From: Curtobacterium sp. MR_MD2014
GTDB taxonomy: Bacteria; Actinomycetota; Actinomycetes; Actinomycetales; Microbacteriaceae
Reading direction: 5' to 3'
Assembly (NCBI RefSeq): GCF_000772085.1
Contig: NZ_CP009755.1
Location: 1,302,001 to 1,366,000 of the forward strand
DNA length: 64,000 nt
Positions 1 to 8,921 of this stretch are shown here, one piece after another; within the stretch, counting starts at the first letter, position 1; every line of letters starts with the position of its first letter. The notes under the pieces were generated by a model, which was not told the origin of the DNA, searched no databases, and saw only the letters and a program-made list of their open reading frames with translations. Made by a program: the position numbers and the translations under genes.

Positions 1-1049
1 AAGCCCTCCGGCAGCTGGACCTCGGGCCCGGACTCTTCGTCGTCGCCCTCGTCCGCCTGCCAGCCGGAACCGACCGCTCCGAAGGCGTTCCGCTGCGCGT
101 TCGCTGTCGCGTGTTCCTGCGCTCGCTGCTGTCCCTCCGTCGAGACGACGGTGTCGTCGCCGTCCTCGTCGTCCCAGTACCAGTCGAGCCGGTAGCTCGG
201 CGCCGGGAAGCCGTCGGCGTGGAAGGTGTACGAGAACCGCTCGCCGGCAGTGGCGTCAAGGTACTGGGGGTCGTCGACGTCCGCGCCCTCGACGATCGGC
301 TCGCCGGACTCGTCGACGAACACCGGGGCCTGCGTGATCGTCTCGGAGGTCGCGCTCGTCGTGCGGGCGGCCGAACCGTCGGTCGGCGTGCCCGTCACGG
401 TCACGGTGACCCGCTTGCCCGCGAGCGCCTCGTCCAGGGTGAGCGAGTCGACCTTCGCGAGCGTCGCGGCACCGGGCTCGCCGTCGATCGTCCAGACGAA
501 CCGGAAGCTGCCGTCCTCGTCGAACCCGGTCGGCTTCGCCTCGAGGGTGTTGCCGGTCCGGGCGTCGCCGACGATGGTGACGGCGGGGGCGTCCTGCTGC
601 GCCTCGGTCGGGGCGTCGGTGGGTGTCGTGCCGACCGTCGGGGAGCCGGACGCCGGGGCCGTGCTGCCGGTGCTGCCCGGCGTGGCGCCGGTGCCGGTGC
701 CGGTGCCGGTGCCGGTGCCGTCGGTGTCGGGCATCGCGCCCGAGGTGTCGGTGCCGGTCTCGGTGCTGCCGTCGGGCGCGGTGCCCGCAGCGGTGTCGTC
801 GCCCGAGCCGGTCGTCGCGTCGGTCCCGGCGGTGGCCTGGCCGCCGTCCGGGTCCTGCGTGCCGGTGCCCTGGCTGCTCGAGGCGGCCTGGTCCCCGCTC
901 GTCGCTACCTGCGAGCTCGACACCTGGTCCGCCGGGGCGGCGGAGGCGGCGGTCGCGGTCATGATGCCGAGGCCGGTCGTGAGACCGACGAGGGCGATGG
1001 TCGTGCCGACGGCACAGGCGCGTCGGACGGTGGAGGTGCTGCGGCGCAC
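1..1049 (-). CDS. Secreted Thr/Gly/Pro-rich repeat protein, 3' part outside the window
   Basis: The first 349 codons are visible; the gene runs off the left edge. The start is the GTG at 1049, preceded by AGGGGGAAGAC. The N-terminus is a typical export signal: Arg-rich start (VRRSTSTVRRA), a hydrophobic stretch, then an Ala-x-Ala site near residues 35-38. Residues about 40-140 are low-complexity Ser/Thr/Gly/Asp/Pro, including a GTGTGTGTG run encoded by hexamer repeats around 690-720. After this come beta-rich segments such as DGSFRFVWTIDGEPG and SFTFHADG-like phrases of the Ig-like or cadherin-like surface-protein type. I infer an exported surface or wall-associated protein. No catalytic motif is visible. 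Whether it ends in a sorting signal cannot be seen. The C-terminal fold assignment is weak. Confidence 0.75.
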   Translation of the reverse strand, partial: MRRSTSTVRRACAVGTTIALVGLTTGLGIMTATAASAAPADQVSSSQVATSGDQAASSSQGTGTQDPDGGQATAGTDATTGSGDDTAAGTAPDGSTETGTDTSGAMPDTDGTGTGTGTGTGATPGSTGSTAPASGSPTVGTTPTDAPTEAQQDAPAVTIVGDARTGNTLEAKPTGFDEDGSFRFVWTIDGEPGAATLAKVDSLTLDEALAGKRVTVTVTGTPTDGSAARTTSATSETITQAPVFVDESGEPIVEGADVDDPQYLDATAGERFSYTFHADGFPAPSYRLDWYWDDEDGDDTVVSTEGQQRAQEHATANAQRNAFGAVGSGWQADEGDDEESGPEVQLPEG

Positions 1050-1211
1050 GTCTTCCCCCTGGTTCGTGTCCGGTCGGGTGCCGGACCTGAGGATCGGCCG
1101 AGCATCCTCGACCTGCTCGGATCGTAGGGTGCGCAGGTCTCCGAACGCGCCGTCGATGTGCAGTTGTGACCTGAGTTGGGGGAGTTGCGGGTTCCCGCCA
1201 GGCTCCGCAGG

Positions 1212-2114
1212 TCAGCGGTGCACGGACGCCGCCGCGCGTTCGAGGGCGTCGCGGAGCGCACGGACAGCCGGGGAGGACGACCCTGCGGCGCGGACCACGG
1301 TGAAGATCGTCCGTCGCGGACGATCGGGCAGGTCGACGAGCCGGCACGTGGTGGTCCGACCCGTCCACATCAGGTCGGGCATGAGGCTGACGGCGTTCCC
1401 GGACTCGACCAGGCGGATCTGGGTCTGCAGGTCGGCGGTCTCGTACCGCACGTCGGGCTCGAAGCCCCACCGGCGGCAGACCTGCTCGGCGAAGTGCCGC
1501 GACGCCGTTCCGCGGGGCTCCATCACCCACGGCATCGCCTCGGCGTCCTCGATGGACGACACCGGCGCCAGGGCCGTGTCGACCGGCGGCAGCGCGAGGC
1601 GCACCTCGTCCGTCGTCAGGTCCGACCGGTGCAGCCCGGACAGGTGCGGCGCGGTGTGTGCCGGGTACTGCTCGGCGATCACCATGTCGAACTCGCGGGC
1701 CCACGTCTCGTGCAGTGCCGTCTCGGGCTCGCGCTGGACCATCTCGATGCGCACGTCCGGGTGCGCGACGGCCATCTCGTGCAGCGCGTTCGGCATGAGG
1801 GCGAGGGCGGCCGACTGGAACACCGCCACGCGGACCCGTCCCTGCACCGTGGGGAGCGACGACTCCACCTGCGCCTGCGCCTGGTCGAGCACGTCGAGCA
1901 CGCGCCCGGCGGCCTGCACGAGCACCTCGGCCTGCGGGGTGAGCTGCAGGCGACGGCCGACCTTGCGGAGCAGGGGCACGCCGGCCTCACGCTCGAGCAC
2001 GGCGAGCTGTTGCGACACCGCGGACGGCGTGAAGTTGAGGGCCTCCGCGACGGCTGCCACGGTGCCCCGGATCGAGAGCTCCCGGAGGAGGACGAGACGA
2101 CGGACATCGAGCAT
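1212..2114 (-). CDS. LysR-family transcriptional regulator, divergent from putA
   Basis: 300 residues, the normal LysR length. The N-terminal winged HTH is clear (residues about 1-60, with LNFTPSAVSQQLAVLERE as recognition region), followed by a periplasmic-binding-like effector domain. The start is ATG 2114 (MLDVRRLVLL). The gene is divergent from putA with only about 80 bp between the starts, the usual arrangement for a LysR regulator of its neighbour. I therefore infer control of proline catabolism, with proline or P5C as possible effector; no sequence feature proves this. The PutA protein here lacks its own DNA-binding domain, so an external regulator is expected. Confidence 0.88.
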   Translation of the reverse strand: MLDVRRLVLLRELSIRGTVAAVAEALNFTPSAVSQQLAVLEREAGVPLLRKVGRRLQLTPQAEVLVQAAGRVLDVLDQAQAQVESSLPTVQGRVRVAVFQSAALALMPNALHEMAVAHPDVRIEMVQREPETALHETWAREFDMVIAEQYPAHTAPHLSGLHRSDLTTDEVRLALPPVDTALAPVSSIEDAEAMPWVMEPRGTASRHFAEQVCRRWGFEPDVRYETADLQTQIRLVESGNAVSLMPDLMWTGRTTTCRLVDLPDRPRRTIFTVVRAAGSSSPAVRALRDALERAAASVHR

Positions 2115-2195
2115 GCAGAAACAGTAGCTGTCCTGCACGGTACGCATCAGCAGGAGTTGCTTCCGCTTACGCTTCTCGAACTCCACACTGAACCC

Positions 2196-5100
2196 ATGAC
2201 CGACCTCCAGGCACGCGACGCCGAAGCCGCACCGACCCCGCACGACGACCTGGCGGACCAGTCCGTCGCCCTCGTCCGCCAGTGGTTGGCCGAGGCCGAG
2301 ACCTACCCGGTCGACGGCTCGGCGAAGCAGCTCGCAGGCGTCCTCGCCGACCCGGCCGGGCTCGACTTCGCGGTCGGGTTCGTCGACGGCGTCGTCCGGC
2401 CCGAGGACCTCGGGGTGGCCGCCCGGAAGCTCCGGCAGATCGCGCCCGGTGCGCCGGGGTTCCTGCCCGCCGCGCTCCGCGGGCTCGTCCGGCTCGGCGG
2501 TGGCATGGCCCCGGTGCTGCCCGGTGTCGTCGTCCCGATCGCGCGGCGGGTGCTCCGCGAGATGGTCGGACACCTCATCGTCGACGCGACCGACGCCAAG
2601 CTGGGGCCGGCGATCGCGAAGATCAAGCGCGACGGCGTCCGACTGAACGTGAACCTGCTCGGCGAGGCGGTGCTCGGTGAGAAGGAGGCCTCGCGCCGGC
2701 TCCAGGGCACGCAGCGGCTCCTCGCCCGTGACGACGTCGACTACGTCTCGATCAAGGTCTCGTCGACCGTGCACCCGCACTCGCCGTGGGCGTTCGACCA
2801 CGCCGTCGAGGACATCATCGCGAAGCTCCGCCCGCTCTTCCGTCGCGCCGTGCAGAGCTCGCCGCGCAAGTTCATCAACCTCGACATGGAGGAGTACAAG
2901 GACCTCGACCTGACGATCGCGGTCTTCACGAAGCTCCTCGACGAGCCGGAGTTCACCGACCTCGAAGCCGGCATCGTGCTCCAGGCGTACCTGCCGGACG
3001 CGCTCGCCGCGATGCAGCACCTGCAGGAGTGGTCGGCCGCTCGTCGTGCCCGCGGCGGTGCCGACATCAAGGTCCGCCTCGTCAAGGGCGCGAACCTGCC
3101 GATGGAGCAGGTCGAGGCCTCGGTGCACGGGTGGCCGCTCGCCACCTGGCACACGAAGCAGGACTCGGACAGCAACTACAAGCGCGTGCTCGACTGGGCC
3201 CTCACGCCCGAGCGCATCGCGAACGTGCGCGTCGGCGTCGCCGGGCACAACCTGTTCGACGTCGCGCACGCCTGGCTGCTCGCCGGGGAGCGCGGCGTCC
3301 GTGACGGCATCGAGTTCGAGATGCTGCTCGGCATGGCGCAGGGGCAGGCCGAGGCGGTCCGTCGCACGGTCGGCTCGCTGCTGCTCTACACGCCGGTCGT
3401 CCACCCGGGCGAGTTCGACGTGGCGATCGCCTACCTGATCCGACGGCTCGAGGAAGGCGCGTCGCAGGAGAACTTCATGTCGGCAGTCTTCTCGCTGGCG
3501 TCGTCGCCCGCGCTCTTCGCCCGCGAGGAAGCACGGTTCCGCGACTCCCTGGCCCCGCTCTCGCAGCCCGGCGGCCTGGACGCCCCGGCGCCGCACCGCG
3601 TCGGCGACCGGTACGCGGCGGTCGAGCGGCCCCGCCCCGGTCACTTCGAGAACACGCCGGACAGCGACCCGTCGGTCGCGACGGTCCGCGAGTGGGGTGC
3701 GGCGATCACGTCGCGCGTCGCCACGTCGACGCTCGGGGAACGCGCCGTCCAGGAGGCCCGGCTCACCTCCGCCGAGCAGCTCGAGACCGTCCTGGGTCGC
3801 GTCCGCGCCGCCGGGACCGAGTGGGGCTCGTGGTCCGGTGCTGCGCGCGGCGCGGTGCTCCACGCCGTCGGCGACGCGCTGGAGGCGAACCGCGCCGCCC
3901 TCGTCGAGGTCATGGCGGCCGAGGCCGGCAAGACGATCGACCAGGCCGACGTCGAGGTGTCCGAGGCGATCGACTTCGCGCACTTCTACGGCGAGCTCGC
4001 CGCGCAGCTCGACGACGTCGACGGCGCGTCCTTCTCGCCGGCCGCGCTGACGCTGGTCACGCCGCCGTGGAACTTTCCCGTCGCGATCCCGGCCGGCTCG
4101 ACCCTGGCGGCCCTCGCTGCCGGGTCGGCCGTCGTGCTGAAGCCCGCGCCCCCGGCCGAGCGCTGCGGTGCCGTGCTGGCGACGGTCATCGAGACCGCGC
4201 TCGACGCCCACGGCGTCCCGGCCGACGTGCTCGCCTTCGTCCAGGTGGCCGAGGACGACCTCGGCAAGCAGCTCGTCGCCGCTCCCCAGGTCGACCGGGT
4301 GATCCTCACCGGCGCGTACGAGACGGCCGAGCTGTTCCGGTCGTTCCGTCCCGACCTGCCGCTGCTCGCGGAGACGTCGGGCAAGAACGCGATCATCGTC
4401 ACCCCGTCCGCCGACCTCGACCTCGCGGTCAAGGACGTCGTCGCCTCCGCCTTCGGGCACGCCGGGCAGAAGTGCTCCGCCGCCTCGCTCGTCGTGCTCG
4501 TCGGGTCCGTCGCGTCGTCGCGCCGCTTCCGCTCGCAGCTCCTCGACGCCGTGTCCTCGCTCACCGTCGGGTACCCGACCGACCCGACGACGCAGATTGG
4601 GCCGATCATCGAGCCCGCCGCCGGCAAGCTGCTCGAGGGCCTGACGACGCTCGGCTCGGGGGAGTCGTGGGCGGTCGCACCGAAGCGCCTCGACGACACC
4701 GGCAAGCTGTGGAGCCCCGGTGTCCGCGACGGCGTCCGGCGTGGTTCGGCGTTCCACCGCACCGAGTACTTCGGCCCGATCCTCGGCATCATGACCGCGA
4801 AGACCCTCGACGAGGCGATCGACATCGTGAACGAGGTCGACTACGGCCTGACCTCGGGACTGCACTCGCTCGACGCGTCCGAGATCGGCACGTGGCTCGA
4901 CCGGATCGAGGCGGGCAACCTCTACGTCAACCGCGGGATCACCGGTGCCATCGTGCGGCGGCAGCCCTTCGGCGGGTGGAAGAAGTCCGCCGTCGGAGCC
5001 GGCACCAAGGCGGGCGGGCTGAACTACCTGCTCGGGCTCGGTTCGTGGTCGCCGGCACCGGCGTCGGCCGGTGGGGCGACGTCCGCCCCCGTGCGCTCGT

Positions 5101-5666
5101 TCCTCCGCGCAGCCGGGGTCACGTCGGAGTCGCTCGAGCGGGCCGCCGCGTCCGACGAGCAGGCCTGGTCGTCGCTCTTCGGTGCAGCGGTCGACGTCTC
5201 GGCGCTCTCGGCCGAGCGGAACATCGCGCGGTACCTGCCGTACCCCGGAGTCCATGTCCGCCTGGCGTCGGCGGAGGAGCCCGCGGTCGCCGACCTCGTC
5301 CGTGTCGTGGCCGCGGCGGTCCGCGCCGGGACGACGATCGACGTCTCGTCGGTGGCCGCGCTGCCGTCGGTCGTCGCATCGGCCGTCCGCGCCCTCCCGA
5401 ACGTCCGGTCCGTCGCCGAGGGGCAGTCCGACGAGGCCTTCGCGAAGCGCATCGAGCGTGGCGAGTCCACCCGCGTGCGGCTCGTCGGCGGCGACACCGC
5501 GGCGCTGACGACCGCGATCGGTGGCCGTCCGGACGTCGCCGTGTACGAGGAGCCCGTGACCGAGGCCGGGCGGATCGAGCTGCTCCCGTTCCTCCGCGAG
5601 CAGGCGGTGTCGATCACGGCGCACCGCTTCGGCACGCCGAACCACCTCACCGACGCGCTGATCTGA
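2196..5666 (+). CDS. putA: Bifunctional proline dehydrogenase / glutamate-semialdehyde dehydrogenase PutA
   Basis: 1156 residues. It oxidises proline to P5C with FAD and then glutamate semialdehyde to glutamate with NAD+. The proline dehydrogenase barrel occupies about residues 90-470, with VSIKVSS, INLDMEEYKDLD (about 225), YLPDA (about 265) and RLVKGAN (about 294). The aldehyde dehydrogenase part, about 540-960, has PPWNFPVAIPAG, ETSGKNAII, the nucleophile segment GHAGQKCS (Cys near 760) and QPFGGWKKS. A further 200 C-terminal residues resemble the extra domain of long PutA proteins. There is no N-terminal ribbon-helix-helix domain, unlike the enterobacterial enzyme. The start ATG 2196 has a poor ribosome site, so a nearby alternative is possible. 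A hairpin at 5671-5700 probably terminates the transcript. Confidence 0.96.
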   Translation: MTDLQARDAEAAPTPHDDLADQSVALVRQWLAEAETYPVDGSAKQLAGVLADPAGLDFAVGFVDGVVRPEDLGVAARKLRQIAPGAPGFLPAALRGLVRLGGGMAPVLPGVVVPIARRVLREMVGHLIVDATDAKLGPAIAKIKRDGVRLNVNLLGEAVLGEKEASRRLQGTQRLLARDDVDYVSIKVSSTVHPHSPWAFDHAVEDIIAKLRPLFRRAVQSSPRKFINLDMEEYKDLDLTIAVFTKLLDEPEFTDLEAGIVLQAYLPDALAAMQHLQEWSAARRARGGADIKVRLVKGANLPMEQVEASVHGWPLATWHTKQDSDSNYKRVLDWALTPERIANVRVGVAGHNLFDVAHAWLLAGERGVRDGIEFEMLLGMAQGQAEAVRRTVGSLLLYTPVVHPGEFDVAIAYLIRRLEEGASQENFMSAVFSLASSPALFAREEARFRDSLAPLSQPGGLDAPAPHRVGDRYAAVERPRPGHFENTPDSDPSVATVREWGAAITSRVATSTLGERAVQEARLTSAEQLETVLGRVRAAGTEWGSWSGAARGAVLHAVGDALEANRAALVEVMAAEAGKTIDQADVEVSEAIDFAHFYGELAAQLDDVDGASFSPAALTLVTPPWNFPVAIPAGSTLAALAAGSAVVLKPAPPAERCGAVLATVIETALDAHGVPADVLAFVQVAEDDLGKQLVAAPQVDRVILTGAYETAELFRSFRPDLPLLAETSGKNAIIVTPSADLDLAVKDVVASAFGHAGQKCSAASLVVLVGSVASSRRFRSQLLDAVSSLTVGYPTDPTTQIGPIIEPAAGKLLEGLTTLGSGESWAVAPKRLDDTGKLWSPGVRDGVRRGSAFHRTEYFGPILGIMTAKTLDEAIDIVNEVDYGLTSGLHSLDASEIGTWLDRIEAGNLYVNRGITGAIVRRQPFGGWKKSAVGAGTKAGGLNYLLGLGSWSPAPASAGGATSAPVRSFLRAAGVTSESLERAAASDEQAWSSLFGAAVDVSALSAERNIARYLPYPGVHVRLASAEEPAVADLVRVVAAAVRAGTTIDVSSVAALPSVVASAVRALPNVRSVAEGQSDEAFAKRIERGESTRVRLVGGDTAALTTAIGGRPDVAVYEEPVTEAGRIELLPFLREQAVSITAHRFGTPNHLTDALI

Positions 5667-5670
5667 CCGG

Positions 5671-5700
5671 CGTCGGGCGGCTCGACCGGGCCGCCCGACG
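5671..5700. terminator. Hairpin just after putA
   Basis: CGTCGGGCGG and CCGCCCGACG form a perfect 10-bp stem around a 10-nt loop, starting 5 bases after the putA stop. No T-tract follows, as is common in high-GC actinobacteria. Probable terminator. Confidence 0.6.
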
Positions 5701-5728
5701 CGCGGGCGGCCGGAGTCGGACCACGGAA

Positions 5729-5767
5729 GCGACATCGAACCAGCACCGGGCGCTGGTTCGATGTCGC
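5729..5767. repeat. 16-bp inverted repeat in the putA 3' gap
   Basis: GCGACATCGAACCAGC and its exact reverse complement flank a 7-nt centre (ACCGGGC). A third partial copy (GTTCGTGGTTCGAT) follows directly. A second small dyad, GGACGGT/ACCGTCC, lies at 5826-5846, just before the next small gene. The rest of the 5667-5874 gap shows nothing else. Confidence 0.6.
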
Positions 5768-5874
5768 GTTCGTGGTTCGATCCGTGAGGCGGTCCGTGCG
5801 CCTTCCGGACCGTCAGACGTGCGGGGGACGGTGCGCCGTACCGTCCGGCAGTCGCGCTGCGTACCGTCGATCGC

Positions 5875-6030
5875 ATGTGCGAGTCCGTCCAGTGCCAGGT
5901 GTGCGGCAAGACCTCGTGGACCGGCTGCGGCGACCACGTGCGCGACGTCTTCCGAGGCGTCCGACGTCGAGATCGCTGCACGGGCCACGGGCTCCCTCGG
6001 CACGTCCTCGACGCCGCGGGCTTCCGGTGA
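5875..6030 (+). CDS. Small Cys-rich (zinc-ribbon-like) protein
   Basis: 51 residues. It starts MCESVQCQVCGKTSWTGCG, with Cys at 2, 7, 10 and 18 and a later RCTGHG. This matches from memory a family of 40-60-residue actinobacterial proteins beginning MCRPVTCxxCGKTTWAGCG, of unknown function and probably metal-binding. The C-terminal 15 residues do not look like the family. The stop overlaps the GTG of the following VOC gene (GTGA), which supports co-translation. Start ATG 5875 is the only candidate. Function unknown. Confidence 0.55.
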   Translation: MCESVQCQVCGKTSWTGCGDHVRDVFRGVRRRDRCTGHGLPRHVLDAAGFR

Positions 6031-6485
6031 GGACGGCCGACGGCGGCATCGTCGATCCGCAGGGGTTCGCGCACGTCCGGTTGACCGTGACGGACATCCG
6101 ACGAAGCAAGGCGTTCTACGCACAGCTGTTCGGCACGGCCCCCGGGAGCGACTTCAGCGACGAGATCGACGACCCCACGATCCACGACGACCCCTGGCGG
6201 ACGTACGGCGGGTGCTCCTTCACGTTCCACGGGCAGACGCTCGGGCTCCGACCGGTCGCTCCCGCGGGGGACCGCTTCGACCCCGATCGGGTGGGCCTCG
6301 ACCACCTCAGCCTCCGGGTCCGGTCCGTGGACGACCTCCACCGCGCCGTCGAACGGCTCGACGCGGCGGGCATCGTGCACGGTGCGGTCACGGACCTCGA
6401 ACCGTTCGGGCTCGTCGTCCTGTCGCTGCAGGACCCGGACGACATCAACCTCGAGCTCGCGGCGCCGCGACCGTCGGACGCCTGA
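6027..6485 (+). CDS. VOC-family (glyoxalase/dioxygenase fold) protein 1
   Basis: 152 residues. The GTG at 6027 overlaps the stop of the small Cys-rich gene. The sequence has the two beta-alpha-beta-beta-beta modules of the vicinal oxygen chelate fold: FAHVRLTVTDIRRSKAFYAQ opens module one and VGLDHLSLRVRSVDDLHRAV opens module two, ending PDDINLELAAP. Possible metal ligands are His near 17, His in GLDHLS and Glu in NLEL. It is clearly paralogous to the next gene. Substrate unknown: glyoxalase, bleomycin-resistance or ring-cleavage-like roles are all possible. Confidence 0.82.
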   Translation: MRTADGGIVDPQGFAHVRLTVTDIRRSKAFYAQLFGTAPGSDFSDEIDDPTIHDDPWRTYGGCSFTFHGQTLGLRPVAPAGDRFDPDRVGLDHLSLRVRSVDDLHRAVERLDAAGIVHGAVTDLEPFGLVVLSLQDPDDINLELAAPRPSDA

Positions 6486-6562
6486 CCGACCGGGTGCGCC
6501 GGGCTGGCCGGTAGCCGCACGCTGCCCGGTGTCGCTCAGCCCTCCGGCGTTGGCTCGGGTGC

Positions 6563-7000
6563 ATGAGCGAACAGATCGTCAAGCCCCTCGGCCTCGCCCA
6601 CGTGCGGGTCACCGTAACCGACATCCACCGCAGCAAGGCCTTCTACGAGCAGCTGCTCGGTACGGCACCGGCGATGGACTTCAGCGAGCACGCCGACAAG
6701 CCCGGCATCACCGAGGACCGTGAGCGGCTCTACGGCGGCGCGATCTTCCCGGTCGGCGACCAGCTCTTCGGGCTGCGTCCGGTCGCGCCGAGCGGACAGC
6801 GCTTCGACCCGGACACCGTCGGCCTCGACCACGTGAGCTTCGTCGTGGGTTCCGTCGACGAACTGCACGCTGCTGCCGAACGCCTCGACGCCGCCGGCAT
6901 CGAGCACGGCGAGGTCACCGACCTCGGGGACGCCGGCATGGTCATCCTCTCGGTGCAGGACCCGGACGACATCAACCTGGAGCTCGCCGCCCAGAAGTGA
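6563..7000 (+). CDS. VOC-family (glyoxalase/dioxygenase fold) protein 2
   Basis: 145 residues, ATG 6563. It is a paralogue of the preceding VOC protein: LAHVRVTVTDIHRSKAFYEQ, FGLRPVAPSGQRFDPDTVGL and DPDDINLELAAQK align almost position for position, so the pair is a tandem duplication. The same candidate metal-binding His/Glu positions are kept. Seventy-seven bases separate the two genes, so this copy may have its own promoter. Substrate unknown. Confidence 0.85.
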   Translation: MSEQIVKPLGLAHVRVTVTDIHRSKAFYEQLLGTAPAMDFSEHADKPGITEDRERLYGGAIFPVGDQLFGLRPVAPSGQRFDPDTVGLDHVSFVVGSVDELHAAAERLDAAGIEHGEVTDLGDAGMVILSVQDPDDINLELAAQK

Positions 7001-7024
7001 CCGGACGGCGACGGGCCCCGGCCG

Positions 7025-7645
7025 TCACGGGCGGAGGATGTACGCGAACGTCGTCCTCGCCCGGACGGGATCGGGGTCGTCGCCGGAGATCAGGTCCGCG
7101 TAGGTGAACGACTCCGACACGCGGACCAGCAGCCGTGCGAGCTCCTCAGCGGACAGCGGTGCCGGGTCGAACGCCCCGGCCTCCTGTTCCGTCGCGATGA
7201 CGGAGGTCACGACGGCGACGAACCGGCGCTGCACGTCGCTGTCGGTCGTCGTGAGCAGGCGCAGGGCGCGGCTCGGTTCGCGGGTCAGGAAGGCGCGGAA
7301 GTACGGCGCGCGGATGAGGTCTGCCGTGAAGTGGTCGAGCACGTCGACGATCCGCGCCGCGCCGGACGGGGCCGCCGCCCGCCCCGCGGCGTCCAACGTC
7401 GGTACGGCGAGCGACCACAGGATCTCCGAGAGCAACTGGTCGCGGTTGCCGACCCACCGGAACAGCGAGGTGCGGTCGACACCGAGCGACGACGCGAGCG
7501 AGCCCATGTCGATGCGCGCTCCGTCGATGAACGCACGTCGCGCCGACCGGAACGCGCGCTGGGAGTCGCCGTGGGCCTCCAGTCTGGCCGCGAGCGCGCT
7601 CGGGACGAGCGTCGACCCGAGCGTGCCGAGTGGTTCGTTCCTCAC
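7025..7645 (-). CDS. TetR-family regulator
   Basis: 206 residues from GTG 7645, which has a strong AGGGGGAACG ribosome site; an upstream in-frame ATG (7678) lacks one. The N-terminal HTH (IDMGSLASSLGVDRTSLFRW, about 45-65) and an all-helical ligand domain fit TetR. It is divergent from the acyl-CoA dehydrogenase gene, with a GATGCATC-centred dyad between them, so it probably represses that gene and itself in response to an acyl-CoA or hydrophobic ligand. This last point is inference. Confidence 0.82.
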   Translation of the reverse strand: MRNEPLGTLGSTLVPSALAARLEAHGDSQRAFRSARRAFIDGARIDMGSLASSLGVDRTSLFRWVGNRDQLLSEILWSLAVPTLDAAGRAAAPSGAARIVDVLDHFTADLIRAPYFRAFLTREPSRALRLLTTTDSDVQRRFVAVVTSVIATEQEAGAFDPAPLSAEELARLLVRVSESFTYADLISGDDPDPVRARTTFAYILRP

Positions 7646-7688
7646 CGTTCCCCCTGAGTGCCGATGCCGGTCTTGCAACGTTTTCGAG

Positions 7689-7702
7689 AATGATGCATCG
7701 TT
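7689..7702. promoter_or_regulatory. Candidate TetR operator
   Basis: AATGATGCATCGTT is symmetrical at 12 of 14 positions with a perfect GATGCATC core. It lies between the divergent TetR and acyl-CoA dehydrogenase starts, 6 bases before the dehydrogenase ATG. A wider CAACG...CGTTG pair (about 7676-7703) surrounds it. Confidence 0.35.
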
Positions 7703-7708
7703 GGTGTC

Positions 7709-8902
7709 ATGTCAACGTCGATCACCGACACGCCTCTGCTCGAGTCCGACTTCTACCGGTTCCAGGAGGGGCTCACGGCCCGTGAGCGGGAGTCGCTCGG
7801 GCAGCTGCGTGCGTACCTCGAGGCCGAGGTCCGTCCGATCGCTGACCAGTACTGGGCCCGTGCGGAGTTCCCGGTGCAGACCATCGCGCCGCTCGCCGAG
7901 CTCGGCATGTACGGCCCGGGCATCCCGCTGGTGCGGCACTTCGAGAACTCGGCCGTGTACCGCGGTTGGGCGGCGCTCGAACTCGGTCGGATCGACGCCG
8001 GCGTCTCCACGTTCATCGGGGTGCAGTCCGGCCTCGCGATGAACTCGATCGCCGTCGGCGGCAGCGACGAGCAGCAGCAGGAGTGGCTGCCGCGGATGGC
8101 TCGCGGCGAGGTCGTCGGCGCGTTCGGGCTCACCGAGCCGCTGTCGGGCAGTGACTCGGCGCGCGGGCTCCGCACCACGGCGCGGCGCGAGGGCGACACC
8201 TGGGTGCTGGACGGCGAGAAGCGGTGGATCGGCAACGCGACCTTCGCGGACGTCGTCGTGATCTGGGCGAAGGACGTCGCCGACCAGCAGGTCAAGGGCT
8301 TCCTCGTCACCACGGACACGCCGGGCTTCACCGCCACCAAGATCGAGGACAAGATCGCGCTGCGCACCGTGCAGAACGCCGACATCGTGCTCGACGGCGT
8401 CCGGGTGCCCGAGTCGCGCCGACTCCAGCGCGCGGACTCGTTCCGCACCACGGCGGCGGTGCTCCGTCTCACCCGTACGGAGGTCGCCTGGCAGGCCGTC
8501 GGCATCGCGATCGGTGCCTACGAGGCAGCGCTCGCCTACGCCCGCGAGCGCGTGCAGTTCGGCAAGCCGATCGCCGCGCACCAGATGGTGCAGGACCTGC
8601 TCGTGCGGTCCCTGATGAACATCACCGCGTCGATCGCGCTGTGCACGCAGGCCTCGGCGATGCAGGACCAGGGGATCGGCGGCGACGAGCACTCCGCGAT
8701 GGCGAAGGCGTTCGCGACGGCGAAGATGCGCGAGACCGTCGGCTGGTGCCGCGAGGTCCAGGGCGGCAACGGCATCGTGCTCGACAAGGGCGTCGCGCGG
8801 TTCTTCTCCGACGCCGAGGCGATCTACTCGTACGAGGGGACGCGCGAGGTGAACACGCTCATCGTGGGCCGGGCGATCACGGGCGAGGCCGCCTTCGTCT
8901 GA
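7709..8902 (+). CDS. Acyl-CoA dehydrogenase (glutaryl-CoA dehydrogenase-like)
   Basis: 397 residues. FAD-dependent alpha,beta-oxidation of an acyl-CoA. The three-domain ACAD architecture is complete: AFGLTEPLSGSDSARGL for flavin contact, WIGNATFADVVVIWAK, RVQFGKPIAAHQMVQ and the C-terminal EVQGGNGIVLDKGVARFF. The catalytic base is the Glu in YSYEGTREVN (about 376), the glutaryl-CoA dehydrogenase/isovaleryl-type position. Overall resemblance is to the glutaryl-CoA dehydrogenase branch, but no decarboxylation-specific residue was checked, so the substrate is open. Monocistronic; divergent from its likely TetR repressor. Large palindromes follow the stop. Confidence 0.9.
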   Translation: MSTSITDTPLLESDFYRFQEGLTARERESLGQLRAYLEAEVRPIADQYWARAEFPVQTIAPLAELGMYGPGIPLVRHFENSAVYRGWAALELGRIDAGVSTFIGVQSGLAMNSIAVGGSDEQQQEWLPRMARGEVVGAFGLTEPLSGSDSARGLRTTARREGDTWVLDGEKRWIGNATFADVVVIWAKDVADQQVKGFLVTTDTPGFTATKIEDKIALRTVQNADIVLDGVRVPESRRLQRADSFRTTAAVLRLTRTEVAWQAVGIAIGAYEAALAYARERVQFGKPIAAHQMVQDLLVRSLMNITASIALCTQASAMQDQGIGGDEHSAMAKAFATAKMRETVGWCREVQGGNGIVLDKGVARFFSDAEAIYSYEGTREVNTLIVGRAITGEAAFV

Positions 8903-8921
8903 CGGCTGCCGCCCGTCCTCG

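Noticed and set aside
226..2127. Long plus-strand open frame covering the secreted protein and the LysR gene
   Set aside because: Antisense shadow. The minus-strand reading gives a signal peptide and a full LysR protein, and the plus-strand product is Arg/Ser-rich without any motif.
1212..6380. 5.2-kb minus-strand open frame extending through putA
   Set aside because: Only the last 300 codons (LysR) are coding. The rest is the complement of putA and VOC genes, open because stops are rare at this GC content.
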